Below are positions 32,858-41,547 of a stretch of DNA of 64,000 nt, piece after piece. The notes beneath the pieces are model-generated. The model was not told where the DNA came from, did not search any database, and saw only the letters and a program-made list of their open reading frames with translations. Each line of letters begins with the position of its first letter. The first letter of the stretch is position 1. This DNA comes from Chloroflexota bacterium (GTDB lineage: Bacteria > Chloroflexota > Dehalococcoidia > Lucifugimonadales > Lucifugimonadaceae), in NCBI GenBank assembly GCA_002730555.1, contig PCAM01000005.1, positions 149,799 through 213,798 on the forward strand. The letters are read 5' to 3'. The position numbers and the translations under genes are program-made.

Positions 32858-34081
32858 ATGAAACACCCGCTCAGCGTGTTGGTGAAACCAACATCGAGCC
32901 GGTGCAATCTCAACTGCGGATACTGCTTCTACCTGCGCAAGGCAGAGCTGTACCCGTGGGGCGATCACCCCAAGCTCACGCTCGATACGTACGAGGCATT
33001 TCTGCGCCAGTACGCCGACGGCTTCACCCCGCTCTACAACTTCGCATGGCAGGGCGGCGAGCCGACGATCATGGGGCTGGATTTTTACCGCTCAGCCGTT
33101 GAGCTGCAGGGGCGTGTCGCGAGCGAGAACAAGCTGCACCCCCGGCTCGCCATGTCGAACGCCATTCAGACGAACGCCACGATGATCGACGACGACTGGG
33201 CGCGGTTCCTGAGTGAGTCCAACTTCTTGGTCGGCGTCAGCCTAGACGGACCGCCGGAATTGCATGACGTACACCGCGTCGACTGGAAAGGGCGGCCGAC
33301 GCACAGCCGCGTGATGGACGGCGTGGAATATCTGCGGGCACGGGACGTACCGTTCAACGTGCTCGTCGTGGTCAACAGTGCCAACGTGGATCACCCGCGT
33401 GAGGTGCTGAACTGGGCGCATGAACAGGGCTTAGACAACCTCCAGTTTATTCCTTGCGCCGAGCCGGTACCGGCGGATTCAAGCGTCGCCGAAACGGGCG
33501 AAATCAGCCCGGGCTCGATCACGCCGCAGCAGTACGGGGCTTTTTTGCGTGGGCTGTTTGACGCCTGGGTTGATATCGGCATTCGGAAGGTCAGGATTCG
33601 CTGGTTCGACAACCTGATCCAGATGCTTTGGGGGCAGCCGGCCGAGATGTGCGAGATGGCCACATCGTGCGGGTACGTGGTGCTTGAACATAACGGGGAC
33701 TGCTACCCGTGTGACTTTTTCGTCGAGACCGACTGGCTGCTCGGAAACGTCCACGACACGACGCTGTCGGAGATGATCGATTCCGATAAGTTCAGGGAGT
33801 TCAGTGGCCAGAAAAGCAAGCTGAACGCCCGGTGTCAATCGTGCAGTTGGAAGACACTGTGCTACGGCGAGTGCCCGCGCTACAGGATTACCGCCGCCGG
33901 GTCGTCTGACGGCACGCTGCCTTACTTCTGCCCTTCGTTTACAGAGTTTTTTGACCGACGTTTTACGAAGCTGGAACGGCTGGCGGTGAACGCCGGTCGG
34001 CAGCTCGGGTTTCCGGTACCGGGCGGCCGGTTGACGGCGAGCAAGCGAACAGCGACGCAGCTAGTGCAGGGCCGCCGCTAG
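32858..34081 (+). CDS. Anaerobic sulfatase-maturating enzyme (radical SAM/SPASM)
   Basis: Converts the active-site Cys (or Ser) of sulfatases into formylglycine, working in the cytoplasm without oxygen. The 407 residues show the radical-SAM cluster motif CNLNCGYCFY (Cys 16, 20 and 23), then FAWQGGEPTIMGLDFY, and the SPASM domain with CEMATSCGYVVLEHNGDCYP, CDFF, CQSCSWKTLCYGECPRYR and a final CPSF, giving two auxiliary clusters. ATG at 32858 is preceded by a weak GGAAG. The gene lies 5' of a GMC oxidoreductase and close to two Cys-type sulfatases (36774 and 38342), which are likely clients. All cysteines expected for this family appear to be present. Confidence 0.93.
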   Translation: MKHPLSVLVKPTSSRCNLNCGYCFYLRKAELYPWGDHPKLTLDTYEAFLRQYADGFTPLYNFAWQGGEPTIMGLDFYRSAVELQGRVASENKLHPRLAMSNAIQTNATMIDDDWARFLSESNFLVGVSLDGPPELHDVHRVDWKGRPTHSRVMDGVEYLRARDVPFNVLVVVNSANVDHPREVLNWAHEQGLDNLQFIPCAEPVPADSSVAETGEISPGSITPQQYGAFLRGLFDAWVDIGIRKVRIRWFDNLIQMLWGQPAEMCEMATSCGYVVLEHNGDCYPCDFFVETDWLLGNVHDTTLSEMIDSDKFREFSGQKSKLNARCQSCSWKTLCYGECPRYRITAAGSSDGTLPYFCPSFTEFFDRRFTKLERLAVNAGRQLGFPVPGGRLTASKRTATQLVQGRR

Positions 34082-34307
34082 GTTTTGGTCGCGGACGGGT
34101 GTTGTCGCCGGTGCGCGTCCTTCGAGGTCCTCAGGGCGCGTTGGTGGCATTATTACGTTGGTTTGGCATCGGGGCGTGTATGCGCCACGCAAGGGCGCTA
34201 TTTTTCACCTCTGGCGCGCACTGGACGCAAGGATCGTCATCCCGAGCGAAACGGGAGTTGAGAGCGTCTGGATACCCGCGCACCGTACTGATACTCTGCC
34301 CTCGGAT

Positions 34308-35933
34308 ATGACCACTACTGACCACGATCCTGACCGCACGGCCGACGTCTTGATAGTCGGCGCTGGCGCTTCCGGCGCCGCGGTCGCCGCATCGCTCTCC
34401 GAGGCCAGCTTCGATGTCGTTTGCATCGAACAAGGCCACTGGCAAGACTCGTTTAAATATCCGTCGGCGGATCCCGACTTTGATTTGAAGGCGATTAGTT
34501 CGTGGTCGATCAACCCGAACAAACGCCGGCTTCCAGTGGACTACCCGACAAACGTCGAAGACTCGGCGGTCGACCCCGTGATGTTCAACGGCGTCGGCGG
34601 GAGCACCATCATGTGGGTGGCGCACACCCCACGCCTGCATCCTTCCGATTTCCGAGTCAAATCCCAGGACGACGTCGCCGATGACTGGCCGATTTCGTAC
34701 GAAGACCTGGAACCGTGGTACGACCTTAACGACCACGTGATGGGCTGCTCCGGAATCTCCGGAGACCCGGCCAATCCGCCCCGCTCAACGCGCCCGATGC
34801 CACCCATTCCGATCGGCCGAGACGGCGAGATGATCGCCGGCGCATTTGATCGACTCGGCTGGCACTGGTGGCCGTCTGACGCCTACATCAACTCGACTCG
34901 ATACGGCGAAGGACGTGACGCCTGCAACTTCTGCGGGCACAACATGCTGGGGTGCTACCAGCGCGCCAAGGCGTCGACCGATCTGACGTACTGGCCGCGC
35001 GCCATCGACCAGGGAACCGAACTTGTGACCGGCGCCCGGGTCAGGGAGATAACGACCGACTCTACGGGTAGAGCCACGGGTGTGAACTATCTGGACGCCG
35101 AGGGTATCGATCGGCACCGATCTGCGAGGGCCGTGGTGATGGCGGCCAACGGCATCGGGACCCCCCGCCTGTTACTGCTTTCCGACTCTGAAAAAAGCCC
35201 GAACGGCCTGTCGAACTCGTCGGGACTGGTCGGTAAAAACCTGATGTTTCACATGTTCGGCGGCGCCTCGGGGGTCTTCCCGAACCACCCGGACCCGTGG
35301 GTGGGCCCGGTCGCCAACATCATCCTCTCGCAGGAATTTTATGAGACCGACTCAGACCGGGGATTCCTGCGCGGCTACACCTTCCAGATGGGGCGGGGGC
35401 AGGGACCGGGCGCGATCGCTCGGGGCGTTGCCGGCCAGCGCGCGCCATGGGGTAACGAACATCACGCCATACTGGAAAGACGTTTCCGTAACACCCTGAG
35501 CCTCGGCTGCATCGGCGACGATCTGCCTGAAGAACATAACTCGGTCACGCTTGATAAACGCTTGACCGACAGTTCCGGCCTCCCGGCGCCGAAGATCACC
35601 TACAGGGTGAGCGAAAACTCACGCGCTTTGTTGGACCACGCCATCGCACAGGGAACGAAAGTGCTGGAGGAGGCGGGAGCGACCGAGATCCTGATCAATC
35701 CGCAGTCGAGAGAAACCGGCTGGCACTTGCTTGGGACGGCACGCATGGGCAATGACCCGGAACGGTCTGTAGTCGATAAGAACGGCCAGTCACACGATGT
35801 CGACAACCTGTTCATCGTGGACGGCAGTGTTTTTGTAACCGGGGGCGCTGTGAACCCAACGCCGACCATACAGGCGATTGCGCTTCGCACGGCGGACTAC
35901 ATCATTAACGAGCGCGGGGACCTGAAAGCCTGA
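34308..35933 (+). CDS. GMC family FAD oxidoreductase
   Basis: 541 residues from ATG at 34308 (MTTTDHDPDRTADVLIVGAG). The FAD-binding motif is LIVGAGASGAAVAASLSEA. The substrate part includes NGVGGSTIMWVAHTPRLHPS and CNFCGHNMLGCYQRAKAST, a Cys-containing region typical of the gluconate/fructose dehydrogenase alpha branch. The C-terminal GWHLLGTARMGNDPERSVVD and VTGGAVNPTPTIQAIALRTA carry the catalytic His and Asn. The partner gene overlaps by one base (TGATG) and encodes a gluconate-2-dehydrogenase subunit 3 homologue, so the two form a complex that would pass electrons to a membrane acceptor. No cytochrome subunit is seen here. Likely oxidises a sugar or alcohol; exact substrate unknown. Confidence 0.92.
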   Translation: MTTTDHDPDRTADVLIVGAGASGAAVAASLSEASFDVVCIEQGHWQDSFKYPSADPDFDLKAISSWSINPNKRRLPVDYPTNVEDSAVDPVMFNGVGGSTIMWVAHTPRLHPSDFRVKSQDDVADDWPISYEDLEPWYDLNDHVMGCSGISGDPANPPRSTRPMPPIPIGRDGEMIAGAFDRLGWHWWPSDAYINSTRYGEGRDACNFCGHNMLGCYQRAKASTDLTYWPRAIDQGTELVTGARVREITTDSTGRATGVNYLDAEGIDRHRSARAVVMAANGIGTPRLLLLSDSEKSPNGLSNSSGLVGKNLMFHMFGGASGVFPNHPDPWVGPVANIILSQEFYETDSDRGFLRGYTFQMGRGQGPGAIARGVAGQRAPWGNEHHAILERRFRNTLSLGCIGDDLPEEHNSVTLDKRLTDSSGLPAPKITYRVSENSRALLDHAIAQGTKVLEEAGATEILINPQSRETGWHLLGTARMGNDPERSVVDKNGQSHDVDNLFIVDGSVFVTGGAVNPTPTIQAIALRTADYIINERGDLKA

Positions 35934-36361
35934 TGGTGATTAAACCCGATGCCGACCTTCTGTCGGCCGCCCTAGACCGCGTTGTGCCGCCGGTGGGAGA
36001 CCTGCCCGGCGCCGGAGGGATGGGTCTGTCTGAAGAGGTGATCAAACGGTGCTCTGCCGATGATCGTTTCAATGGAGCTCTGAACACCGTGCTTGAGGCG
36101 CTGCCATCGCCGAACGATTTCATGGCGCTGGACGACGGGGGGCGGGACGGCGCACTTCGCGCCGTCGAGTCTTCCCACCCGGCCGCCTTCGGGCTTTGGC
36201 TGGATATCGTTTACACCATCTACTACATGCAACCGGATGTACATGCACGGTTGAACTGGCACGGCCGCTCCCCGCAGCCGGATGGCAACGAAATGCCGCC
36301 GTGGGACGAGTCGATCCTTAGCGTGATACGGCAGCGTGAGCCGTTCTGGCGCAAGGTGTAG
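35933..36361 (+). CDS. Gluconate 2-dehydrogenase subunit 3 family protein
   Basis: Small subunit, 142 residues, that accompanies GMC-type flavin dehydrogenases. ATG at 35933 lies within the stop of the preceding gene (TGATG), showing translational coupling. The sequence has the family's helical pattern: DADLLSAALDRVVPPVGDLP, EEVIKRCSADDRFNGALNTV, EALPSPNDFMALDDGGRDGA and the aromatic DIVYTIYYMQPDVHARLNWH. Many homologues carry a Tat signal; none is evident here, and the GMC partner lacks a clear one too, so the complex may be cytoplasmic. Function is as partner of the dehydrogenase; no catalytic residues are expected. Confidence 0.85.
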   Translation: MVIKPDADLLSAALDRVVPPVGDLPGAGGMGLSEEVIKRCSADDRFNGALNTVLEALPSPNDFMALDDGGRDGALRAVESSHPAAFGLWLDIVYTIYYMQPDVHARLNWHGRSPQPDGNEMPPWDESILSVIRQREPFWRKV

Positions 36362-36773
36362 TCGGCGGCGGACGCCGTGACCAGCGCGATCTGTCCCAAA
36401 CACTGTGGCGGCGGATTGGCATTCGTTCACATCCATCCTTCGAGAGCCTCTGGAAGCGGGCGTGACAACCCTCCCCTGTCATCCTTGGCATATACGCCAA
36501 AAATGTGTGGTTTTGGCCATTTTGCTCATCCTGAACTCGATTCAGGATCCGGTTGAGTGCCGGCACGATTACTCCGGTTCATGAAGGGGAGTTACCGGGG
36601 TGGTAGCGCCCATGAGCGGTGGAGCTAGATGAGCGAATTCTGAATCAAGTTCAGGATGACAGATTGATTGCGAGCGGTAGCAGGCCAATGGACCGACCCT
36701 GGGTAACCGATAGTCCGGCAATAACCCCCCGAATTCTGTCAATCGTACGATGGTACCGTTATCCGACCCGCAC
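36362..36773. other. Intergenic spacer with family A element
   Basis: About 410 bases: a family C-like GGCGGATTGGCATTCGTTCA near 36411, an extra left-type end (CTGTCATCCTTGGCATATAC near 36477), a family A element (36526-36661), and no credible gene. Confidence 0.55.
36526..36661. repeat. Nested-palindrome intergenic element, family A copy 5
   Basis: The left end TCATCCTGAACTCGATTCAG plus GATCC runs to 36550. The right end (36635-36661) is GAATTCTGAATCAAGTTCAG then GATGACA. Length 136 bp, inverted ends each palindromic. The interior, including TGAGTGCCGGCACGATTACT, is not conserved strongly with other copies. Confidence 0.7.
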
Positions 36774-38240
36774 TCATGCCTCCACGTTTGTCACGGGGAA
36801 CGGGAACGGCCTGGAGCCGCCCTCGTAGCCGAACTCGGTCTGCATGGCCATTCCTCCTAGGTCTGCAAGTCGGTCGTGCATGGAAAGCCTGATCGAATTC
36901 ATGATCTCCTGATCGAGCTCTGTGCTGAGCTCGTTCCTTAATTCTCGATGCGCCGGGTCGTCTGCCAGATTGACCTGCTCTTGTGGGTCGTCGTGCAGGT
37001 TGTAAAGGGTCACCTCGCCCGTAGAGTAGCGCGACAGCCGCCACTCGCCATCGTAGATCATCCAGCCGTCCGAGAGCATGCCGTAAATGCGCTCTCGCGC
37101 CCGTTTATTCGTGAGGCCCAACCCCGGCAGGGGACGTGAGTCCATGTGCCCCGGGATGGGCACCCCGGCTGCCGACAGCATCGTCGTAGTGATGTCCCGG
37201 ACCTCCACCAGATCGTCTGACACCTGTCCCACGGGCAGCCCCGGCCCCTGGATCACCATCGGGATGTGGATCGCGGCCTCATAAAACGACGCCTTGCCGA
37301 TCAGGCCGTGGTCGCCCAGGTAGTCGCCGTGGTCCGTGGCCAGGATCACCACGGTGTTATCCAGCAGTCCGTTGCGACGCAGCGCGTCCAACACCTCGCC
37401 GACCTCATGGTCGACTTGCTTCACAAGCCCGGCGTAGTGCGCCCGCACCTTGGCCTTCTGGGCGCCCGTGAAGTCGGAGATATCGACGCCGTTCCAGTCG
37501 TTCTTGTTGCCGTTGATGTTGCCCTGCCGCAACTTCGGTGTGTCGCCCGCATCCGGAGCCGGGGCGGGCATGTCGGATGGGTCGAACTTCCAGGCATCCT
37601 CAAAGTCGGCCGCCGGGTCGTACGGACAGTGCGGCCCCGGGAATCCGACCATCATGGCGAACGGGCCATCGGCGCCGTAATCATCCAGGAACCTGACCGC
37701 CTCCCGGCCCACGAACCGGTCCCACGAGTGTTCCCACGGAAGCTGGTGGACGATAGCACCCTGGTTCTCGAAGTAGCCCTCATGCTCGTTGCCGTGCAGC
37801 TTACGCAGGCCGCGCTCACGAAGGTACTGGAAGTAGTCGTCCCGGACGTTGAGCCAGCGCTTGTCCTCGCAAATCACCCGGTGCCGGAAGCCGAACCGGG
37901 CGTCCCACGGGTAGAAGTGCATCTTGCCGATGGCCGAGGTGTAGTAACCGGCGTCGCTTAGCAACTCCGGCCAGGTCTGGATTCCGGCGGCCTGGTAGTC
38001 GAGTCTGATGCCGTGGTTATTGTCCGTGATGCCGTTGCGGATGGCATTCATTCCGGACAGCAGGGCGTTACGCGCGGGGACGCATATCGGCGATTGCGAG
38101 TAGGCCTCGTTATAGCGGGTGCCGTTTTCGGCGATGGAGTCGATGTTCGGCGTGTCGATGAAGGCGGCACCGTAGCACGACAAGAAGTCGCGCCGTAGCT
38201 GGTCTGGAAACAGGAAAACGATGTTGGGTCGGTCGGCCAA
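36774..38240 (-). CDS. Sulfatase (Cys-type formylglycine)
   Basis: Hydrolyses sulfate esters. 488 residues from TTG at 38240, which has GGAG 6 bases upstream; the upstream frame is rejected. N-terminal MADRPNIVFLFPDQLRRDFL gives the first metal Asp. The formylglycine site is SQSPICVPARNALLSG with Cys 53 (CxPxR). Metal/catalytic segments HFYPWDARFGFRHR, DHGDYLGDHGLIGKASFYEA (Asp-His and following Lys) and QGPGLPVG are present. No signal peptide is seen, so it acts in the cytoplasm or is exported by an unseen route. Divergent from the second sulfatase, about 100 bases between starts; an anaerobic maturase is upstream at 32858. Likely attacks a sulfated sugar or phenol. Confidence 0.92.
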   Translation of the reverse strand: MADRPNIVFLFPDQLRRDFLSCYGAAFIDTPNIDSIAENGTRYNEAYSQSPICVPARNALLSGMNAIRNGITDNNHGIRLDYQAAGIQTWPELLSDAGYYTSAIGKMHFYPWDARFGFRHRVICEDKRWLNVRDDYFQYLRERGLRKLHGNEHEGYFENQGAIVHQLPWEHSWDRFVGREAVRFLDDYGADGPFAMMVGFPGPHCPYDPAADFEDAWKFDPSDMPAPAPDAGDTPKLRQGNINGNKNDWNGVDISDFTGAQKAKVRAHYAGLVKQVDHEVGEVLDALRRNGLLDNTVVILATDHGDYLGDHGLIGKASFYEAAIHIPMVIQGPGLPVGQVSDDLVEVRDITTTMLSAAGVPIPGHMDSRPLPGLGLTNKRARERIYGMLSDGWMIYDGEWRLSRYSTGEVTLYNLHDDPQEQVNLADDPAHRELRNELSTELDQEIMNSIRLSMHDRLADLGGMAMQTEFGYEGGSRPFPFPVTNVEA

Positions 38241-38341
38241 AGTGGGCTCCTGGGTATCTTGGTGGTTCGTGAACTGGGATTGTATCGTCCGTGTGGGTGC
38301 CCGTAAGAATGCGGCGACATTTATGTCAAAAAAGCGAACAT
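38241..38341. promoter_or_regulatory. Divergent promoter region of the sulfatase pair
   Basis: 101 bases between two divergent starts, TTG 38240 and ATG 38342. The region must hold both promoters, and both genes may share control. No clear -35/-10 pair or operator palindrome could be assigned. Confidence 0.35.
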
Positions 38342-39880
38342 ATGCCACGTCCTAACGTCCTGTTCATCATGTGCGACCAGCTCAAGGCGACGGCCATGAG
38401 CTTGTACGGCAATCAGGTCTGCAACACGCCGTCTCTGGAGCGATTGGCGGGTGGGGGTGTGACATTTGAAAGCGCGATCACACCGCACCCGTTATGCGTA
38501 CCGGCGCGCACGGCGATCATGGCTTCCCGCTATCCGCACCAGCTCGGCACAAGGCGCAACGAGACGTTGATGCCGGCGGGCGTCACCCACGCGTTTGACG
38601 TGTGGAAATCGGCCGGTTACACGACCGGGTTGATTGGTAAGAACCATTGTTTTGATCGCTCTGAGGACATTGACCTGCTGGACGTCCACGGTGAGCTGTG
38701 GCATCGGGGATTGCAGGGTGACGCACCGTTGAAGGGTATGGAGTGGGTTCGGCCCGTGGCGAAAGTTCGCGCCGCCGAGACTGTGCGCGCGAATATGCCG
38801 CGCCAGAGTCCCCGTATCTCGTACGCCGTGACCGACTTTCCCGAGGAAGATTACGGCACATCGGTCATCACCGCCCAGACGGAAAAATATCTAGAGGACC
38901 ACGCCGCAGCGGATAACCGGGGCGGCCGCCCCTTTGCACTGTGGGTGTCCTACCCCGACCCACACGAGCCGTACGAGGCCCCGCGACGATACGCAGATAT
39001 GTTCCCGCCGGAGTCGATCGATCTGCCGCCACGGCGTGACGGCGAGTTCGACGAAACGGCCCCGGAGCGCAATCGAATCCTGCACCGGATCCTCGGGCTG
39101 TCCGATGACAGTGAAGAGGACATTCGGCGTGCCATCGGCGTCTACTACGCCATGACACGCTTCGTTGACGACGGAATCGGCCGCATCCTGGACACGCTGG
39201 AGGCAACGGGGCTCCGGGAGAACACGATCGTGGTGTTCACGGCCGACCACGGCGACTTCATGGGCGAACACGATATGATCGTCAAAGGCGGCGTGTTTTA
39301 CGACTGTCTGGTGCGTGTCCCATTAATCGTCTCGTGGGCTGGCCATCTGCCGGAGGGCGTGACGGACGACAGCATGGTCAGCACCATCGACATCGTGCCG
39401 ACGCTGCTGCATTTACAGGACATCGATATCCCACCCGAGTTTTTGGGTGAACCGCTACCGACAGTCACTGACACCCCACCTCGCGACGCCGTGTTCTCCG
39501 AATACGGGAGCGGAGGACCCGCGTTCACGATGCCGGACCTAGAGGTGATGCCGGAGCCGTACGGGTACGAAACGCTAATCGGGAGCCTCCAGTGGCGTGA
39601 AGCGGAGGGCGACCGGCGCATGGTGCGCAACCGGAGCTGGAAGTACGTCCACGACCCGCTGGCGCCGCCCGATGAGCACGACGAGCTTTATGATCTCGTG
39701 GCGGACCCGGCTGAGTTGACCAACGTGTCGGGGGATCCGGCCAACTCGGCGGTAGTGGCGGAGATGCGGCAACGGTTGGAGTCGTGGCGCGCGGCTACCG
39801 GAGACGGGCCGGCGGTGTCGTTGCCCGGGCAGGAGCACTACGCGGCGGGCGGCAACTTCCGACCGCGGGCTAGGAGGTAA
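38342..39880 (+). CDS. Sulfatase (Cys-type formylglycine), second copy
   Basis: 512 residues from ATG at 38342 (MPRPNVLFIMCDQLKATAMS). The formylglycine site is HPLCVPARTAIMASRYP with Cys 52; metal-binding Asp occurs in FIMCDQL and VFTADHGDFMGEHDMIVKGG, with the catalytic His and Lys. IGKNHCFDRSEDIDLLDVHG is the substrate-side region. The protein is only distantly related to its divergent neighbour, so this is not a recent duplication. No signal peptide. Its opposite orientation and shared spacer suggest joint control with the 36774 gene. Possible substrates: sulfated sugars or choline-type or phenol sulfates; not decided. Confidence 0.92.
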   Translation: MPRPNVLFIMCDQLKATAMSLYGNQVCNTPSLERLAGGGVTFESAITPHPLCVPARTAIMASRYPHQLGTRRNETLMPAGVTHAFDVWKSAGYTTGLIGKNHCFDRSEDIDLLDVHGELWHRGLQGDAPLKGMEWVRPVAKVRAAETVRANMPRQSPRISYAVTDFPEEDYGTSVITAQTEKYLEDHAAADNRGGRPFALWVSYPDPHEPYEAPRRYADMFPPESIDLPPRRDGEFDETAPERNRILHRILGLSDDSEEDIRRAIGVYYAMTRFVDDGIGRILDTLEATGLRENTIVVFTADHGDFMGEHDMIVKGGVFYDCLVRVPLIVSWAGHLPEGVTDDSMVSTIDIVPTLLHLQDIDIPPEFLGEPLPTVTDTPPRDAVFSEYGSGGPAFTMPDLEVMPEPYGYETLIGSLQWREAEGDRRMVRNRSWKYVHDPLAPPDEHDELYDLVADPAELTNVSGDPANSAVVAEMRQRLESWRAATGDGPAVSLPGQEHYAAGGNFRPRARR

Positions 39881-39925
39881 CTTCACACGCCGAACAGCGT
39901 TATGGTCGTCCTGACGTCTGTCGTT

Positions 39926-39972
39926 GTCATGCTGAATCGAGTTCACGATGGGCATATATGCCCGGGATGACA
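39926..39972. repeat. Compact family A-type hairpin
   Basis: TGTCATGCTGAATCGAGTTC then ACGATGGGCATATATGCCCG and GGATGACA, 47 bases with TGTCAT/ATGACA ends and a GGGCATATATGCCC inner hairpin. It combines parts of the two left-end subtypes and may be a deletion derivative. Confidence 0.55.
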
Positions 39973-40072
39973 GGGTTCCAGTATCGCACCGCCCCTGCTG
40001 GCGTTGAGCGTACAGCCCGGCTAGTATCCGGGCTCTTGAATGACGGTAGTGACCCACGTCACGGGAGGACAC

Positions 40073-40837
40073 ATGCGGCTCGACGGCAAGGTGGTGCTCA
40101 TCACGGGCGCGGGCAGCGGTATCGGCGCGGCAAGCGCCCGCTACATGGCCGAACTCGGCGCATCGGTGACGCTGGCCGGGATCCCTGCGCAGGGGGTTGA
40201 TGAGGTGGCGGCGGAGCTGGCCGGGCGCGGCGCCAAAACGCTGGCAATCCCGGTCGATGTGACCGTCGATAGCCAGGTGAAGGCCGCGGTGGTGCACACG
40301 GTTGAAGTATTCGGCAGGCTGGACATCGTCGTGGCCAACGCCGGGATCCAGCGTCACAACACCGATGTGGACCTATTTGAGATGGAGGAAGAGGAGTGGG
40401 AGCGTACCCAGGACGTGAACCTGCGGGGTGTCTTTCGTACCTGCAAACACGGGCTGGCGCAAATGATCAAGCAGGGGGACGGAGGAGCGATCGTGATCGT
40501 CAGTTCGATCACCGCGCTCCAGGGCCGGACGCCAAACGTCTCGTACATGACCGCGAAGACCGGATTGCTGGGCCTGAACCGGCACATCGCCGTTCACTAC
40601 GGCGATAAAGGTATTCGGTCCAATGCCGTGTGCCCGGGCGCGCTGGAACGGACGCCGGACTGGGATGAGCACCCGGACCCGGATGGGCGGCGTCAGACGA
40701 TGTTATCCGCCACTCCGCTTGGCCGACTCGGCACGCCGGAGGACATAGCGCCCTGGATAGCGTTCCTAGCCTCAGACGACGCCGGATTCGCCACCGGCGG
40801 GCACTACGTCGTTGACGGCGGCATTACCATCACCTGA
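40073..40837 (+). CDS. Short-chain dehydrogenase/reductase
   Basis: 254 residues from ATG at 40073, which has GGGAGG six bases upstream; the longer frame from 40040 is rejected. NAD(P) motif LITGAGSGIGAASARYM, NAG motif VVANAGIQRH, catalytic Ser in VIVSSITALQG and SYMTAKTGLLGLN giving Tyr and Lys. PLGRLGTPEDIAPWIAFLAS and the C-terminal FATGGHYVVDGGITI are typical of classical SDRs. Following the second sulfatase with about 190 bases between, it could act on a desulfated sugar alcohol, but that is inference from location. Substrate unknown. Confidence 0.9.
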   Translation: MRLDGKVVLITGAGSGIGAASARYMAELGASVTLAGIPAQGVDEVAAELAGRGAKTLAIPVDVTVDSQVKAAVVHTVEVFGRLDIVVANAGIQRHNTDVDLFEMEEEEWERTQDVNLRGVFRTCKHGLAQMIKQGDGGAIVIVSSITALQGRTPNVSYMTAKTGLLGLNRHIAVHYGDKGIRSNAVCPGALERTPDWDEHPDPDGRRQTMLSATPLGRLGTPEDIAPWIAFLASDDAGFATGGHYVVDGGITIT

Positions 40838-40847
40838 GATTCCGGAG

Positions 40848-41231
40848 TTACCCGCAAGCCAGTCTGGACTCCGCGATAACGGTCCCGAGTCGTTTACTTG
40901 TTGTCCCGGTTTGGAATAATGCCTTTACAAATAGATCAATGCTGACCGCTGGATCACCGGCTTCCATTTTCGCTACCCGCGACTGACTGGAATTCATACG
41001 CTTGGCAAGTTGTTCCTGGGTCAATTCGACCTCTGATCGGTTCGTTCGGAGTAGATTCTTAAGGATGAGTTTGAGTTCGACGTATTGACGTTCCTGCTCC
41101 GTTAATCCTAGGAATTCAGATACGGACACATCTTTCCACGCTGTTGTTGGTTTCGTTACAGTCTTGAGAGATTTCACAGTATTTATACAGTGGCGCGGTC
41201 TTCGCCGTACATCGAGAACCGCCGCCGTCAA
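40848..41231 (-). CDS. HigA-like XRE antitoxin
   Basis: Helix-turn-helix antitoxin of a type II toxin-antitoxin pair, binding its toxin and autoregulating. Up to 127 residues; TTG 41231 is coupled to the toxin end, while GTG 41177 (VKSLKTVTKPTTAW) fits the family N-terminus better and has a TATAAAT sequence upstream. The core is SVSEFLGLTEQERQYVELKL then LTQEQLAKRMNSSQSRVAKM and EAGDPAVSIDLFVKALFQTG, all typical of XRE antitoxins with this RelE/HigB group. The gene is intact, although the toxin frame upstream carries two stops. Confidence 0.85.
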   Translation of the reverse strand: MTAAVLDVRRRPRHCINTVKSLKTVTKPTTAWKDVSVSEFLGLTEQERQYVELKLILKNLLRTNRSEVELTQEQLAKRMNSSQSRVAKMEAGDPAVSIDLFVKALFQTGTTSKRLGTVIAESRLACG

Positions 41232-41235
41232 ATAT

Positions 41236-41517
41236 TCAATATGAATTTAGATGTTTCAGTAGTTTTTTGTCAAGAATGACAGCGACTAAAATTGCGCCGC
41301 CATCTGTTCGGTAATTAATCCTCCATGTCTGACTTGCGTCCGTGATCCTCAATTCATGACACCGTCGATCTATCGATGGCATGGGCAAGGAATAGGGCAA
41401 CCCGATGGATTCGCCGCACTGCAATCTCTAGAGGAGATACTCTGCTTTCATGCGGGCGCCATCGCTAACAGGGGACAACTTGATCTCGTCATGTCATACA
41501 ACAGGCGCAAATGACAT
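41236..41517 (-). pseudogene. HigB/Gp49-like toxin with two in-frame stop codons
   Basis: One frame of 93 codons from ATG 41517: MSFAPVV, TGA at 41494-41496, HDEIKLSPVSDGARMKAEYL then L, TAG at 41428-41430, RLQCGESIGLPYSLPMPSID then RRCHELRITDASQTWRINYR and so on to LNSY. This matches the RelE-fold phage Gp49 family pattern, recalled as PVVWL..EIKTPPFS..AR.EAGYLLR.LQ.GE.L..PHSRPMPSI..RCHELRI, with the TGA at the Trp position. The last stop is five bases from the TTG of the antitoxin. No shorter start restores the N-terminus needed for the RelE fold. So the toxin is inactivated while the antitoxin is kept. Confidence 0.8.
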
Positions 41518-41547
41518 GATAGGCATACATAGGGGGTACTGATTTCC

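Noticed and set aside
32641-33102. Open frame overlapping the start of the sulfatase maturase
   Set aside because: Basic, low-complexity translation without a domain; the overlapping frame holds the radical-SAM motif.
41494-41496. TGA read as tryptophan in the HigB-like toxin
   Set aside because: The TGA lies at a Trp position, but TGA is the ordinary stop of many genes here (for example btuD and ribE), and a TAG in the same frame also blocks reading. Mutation is the simpler explanation.
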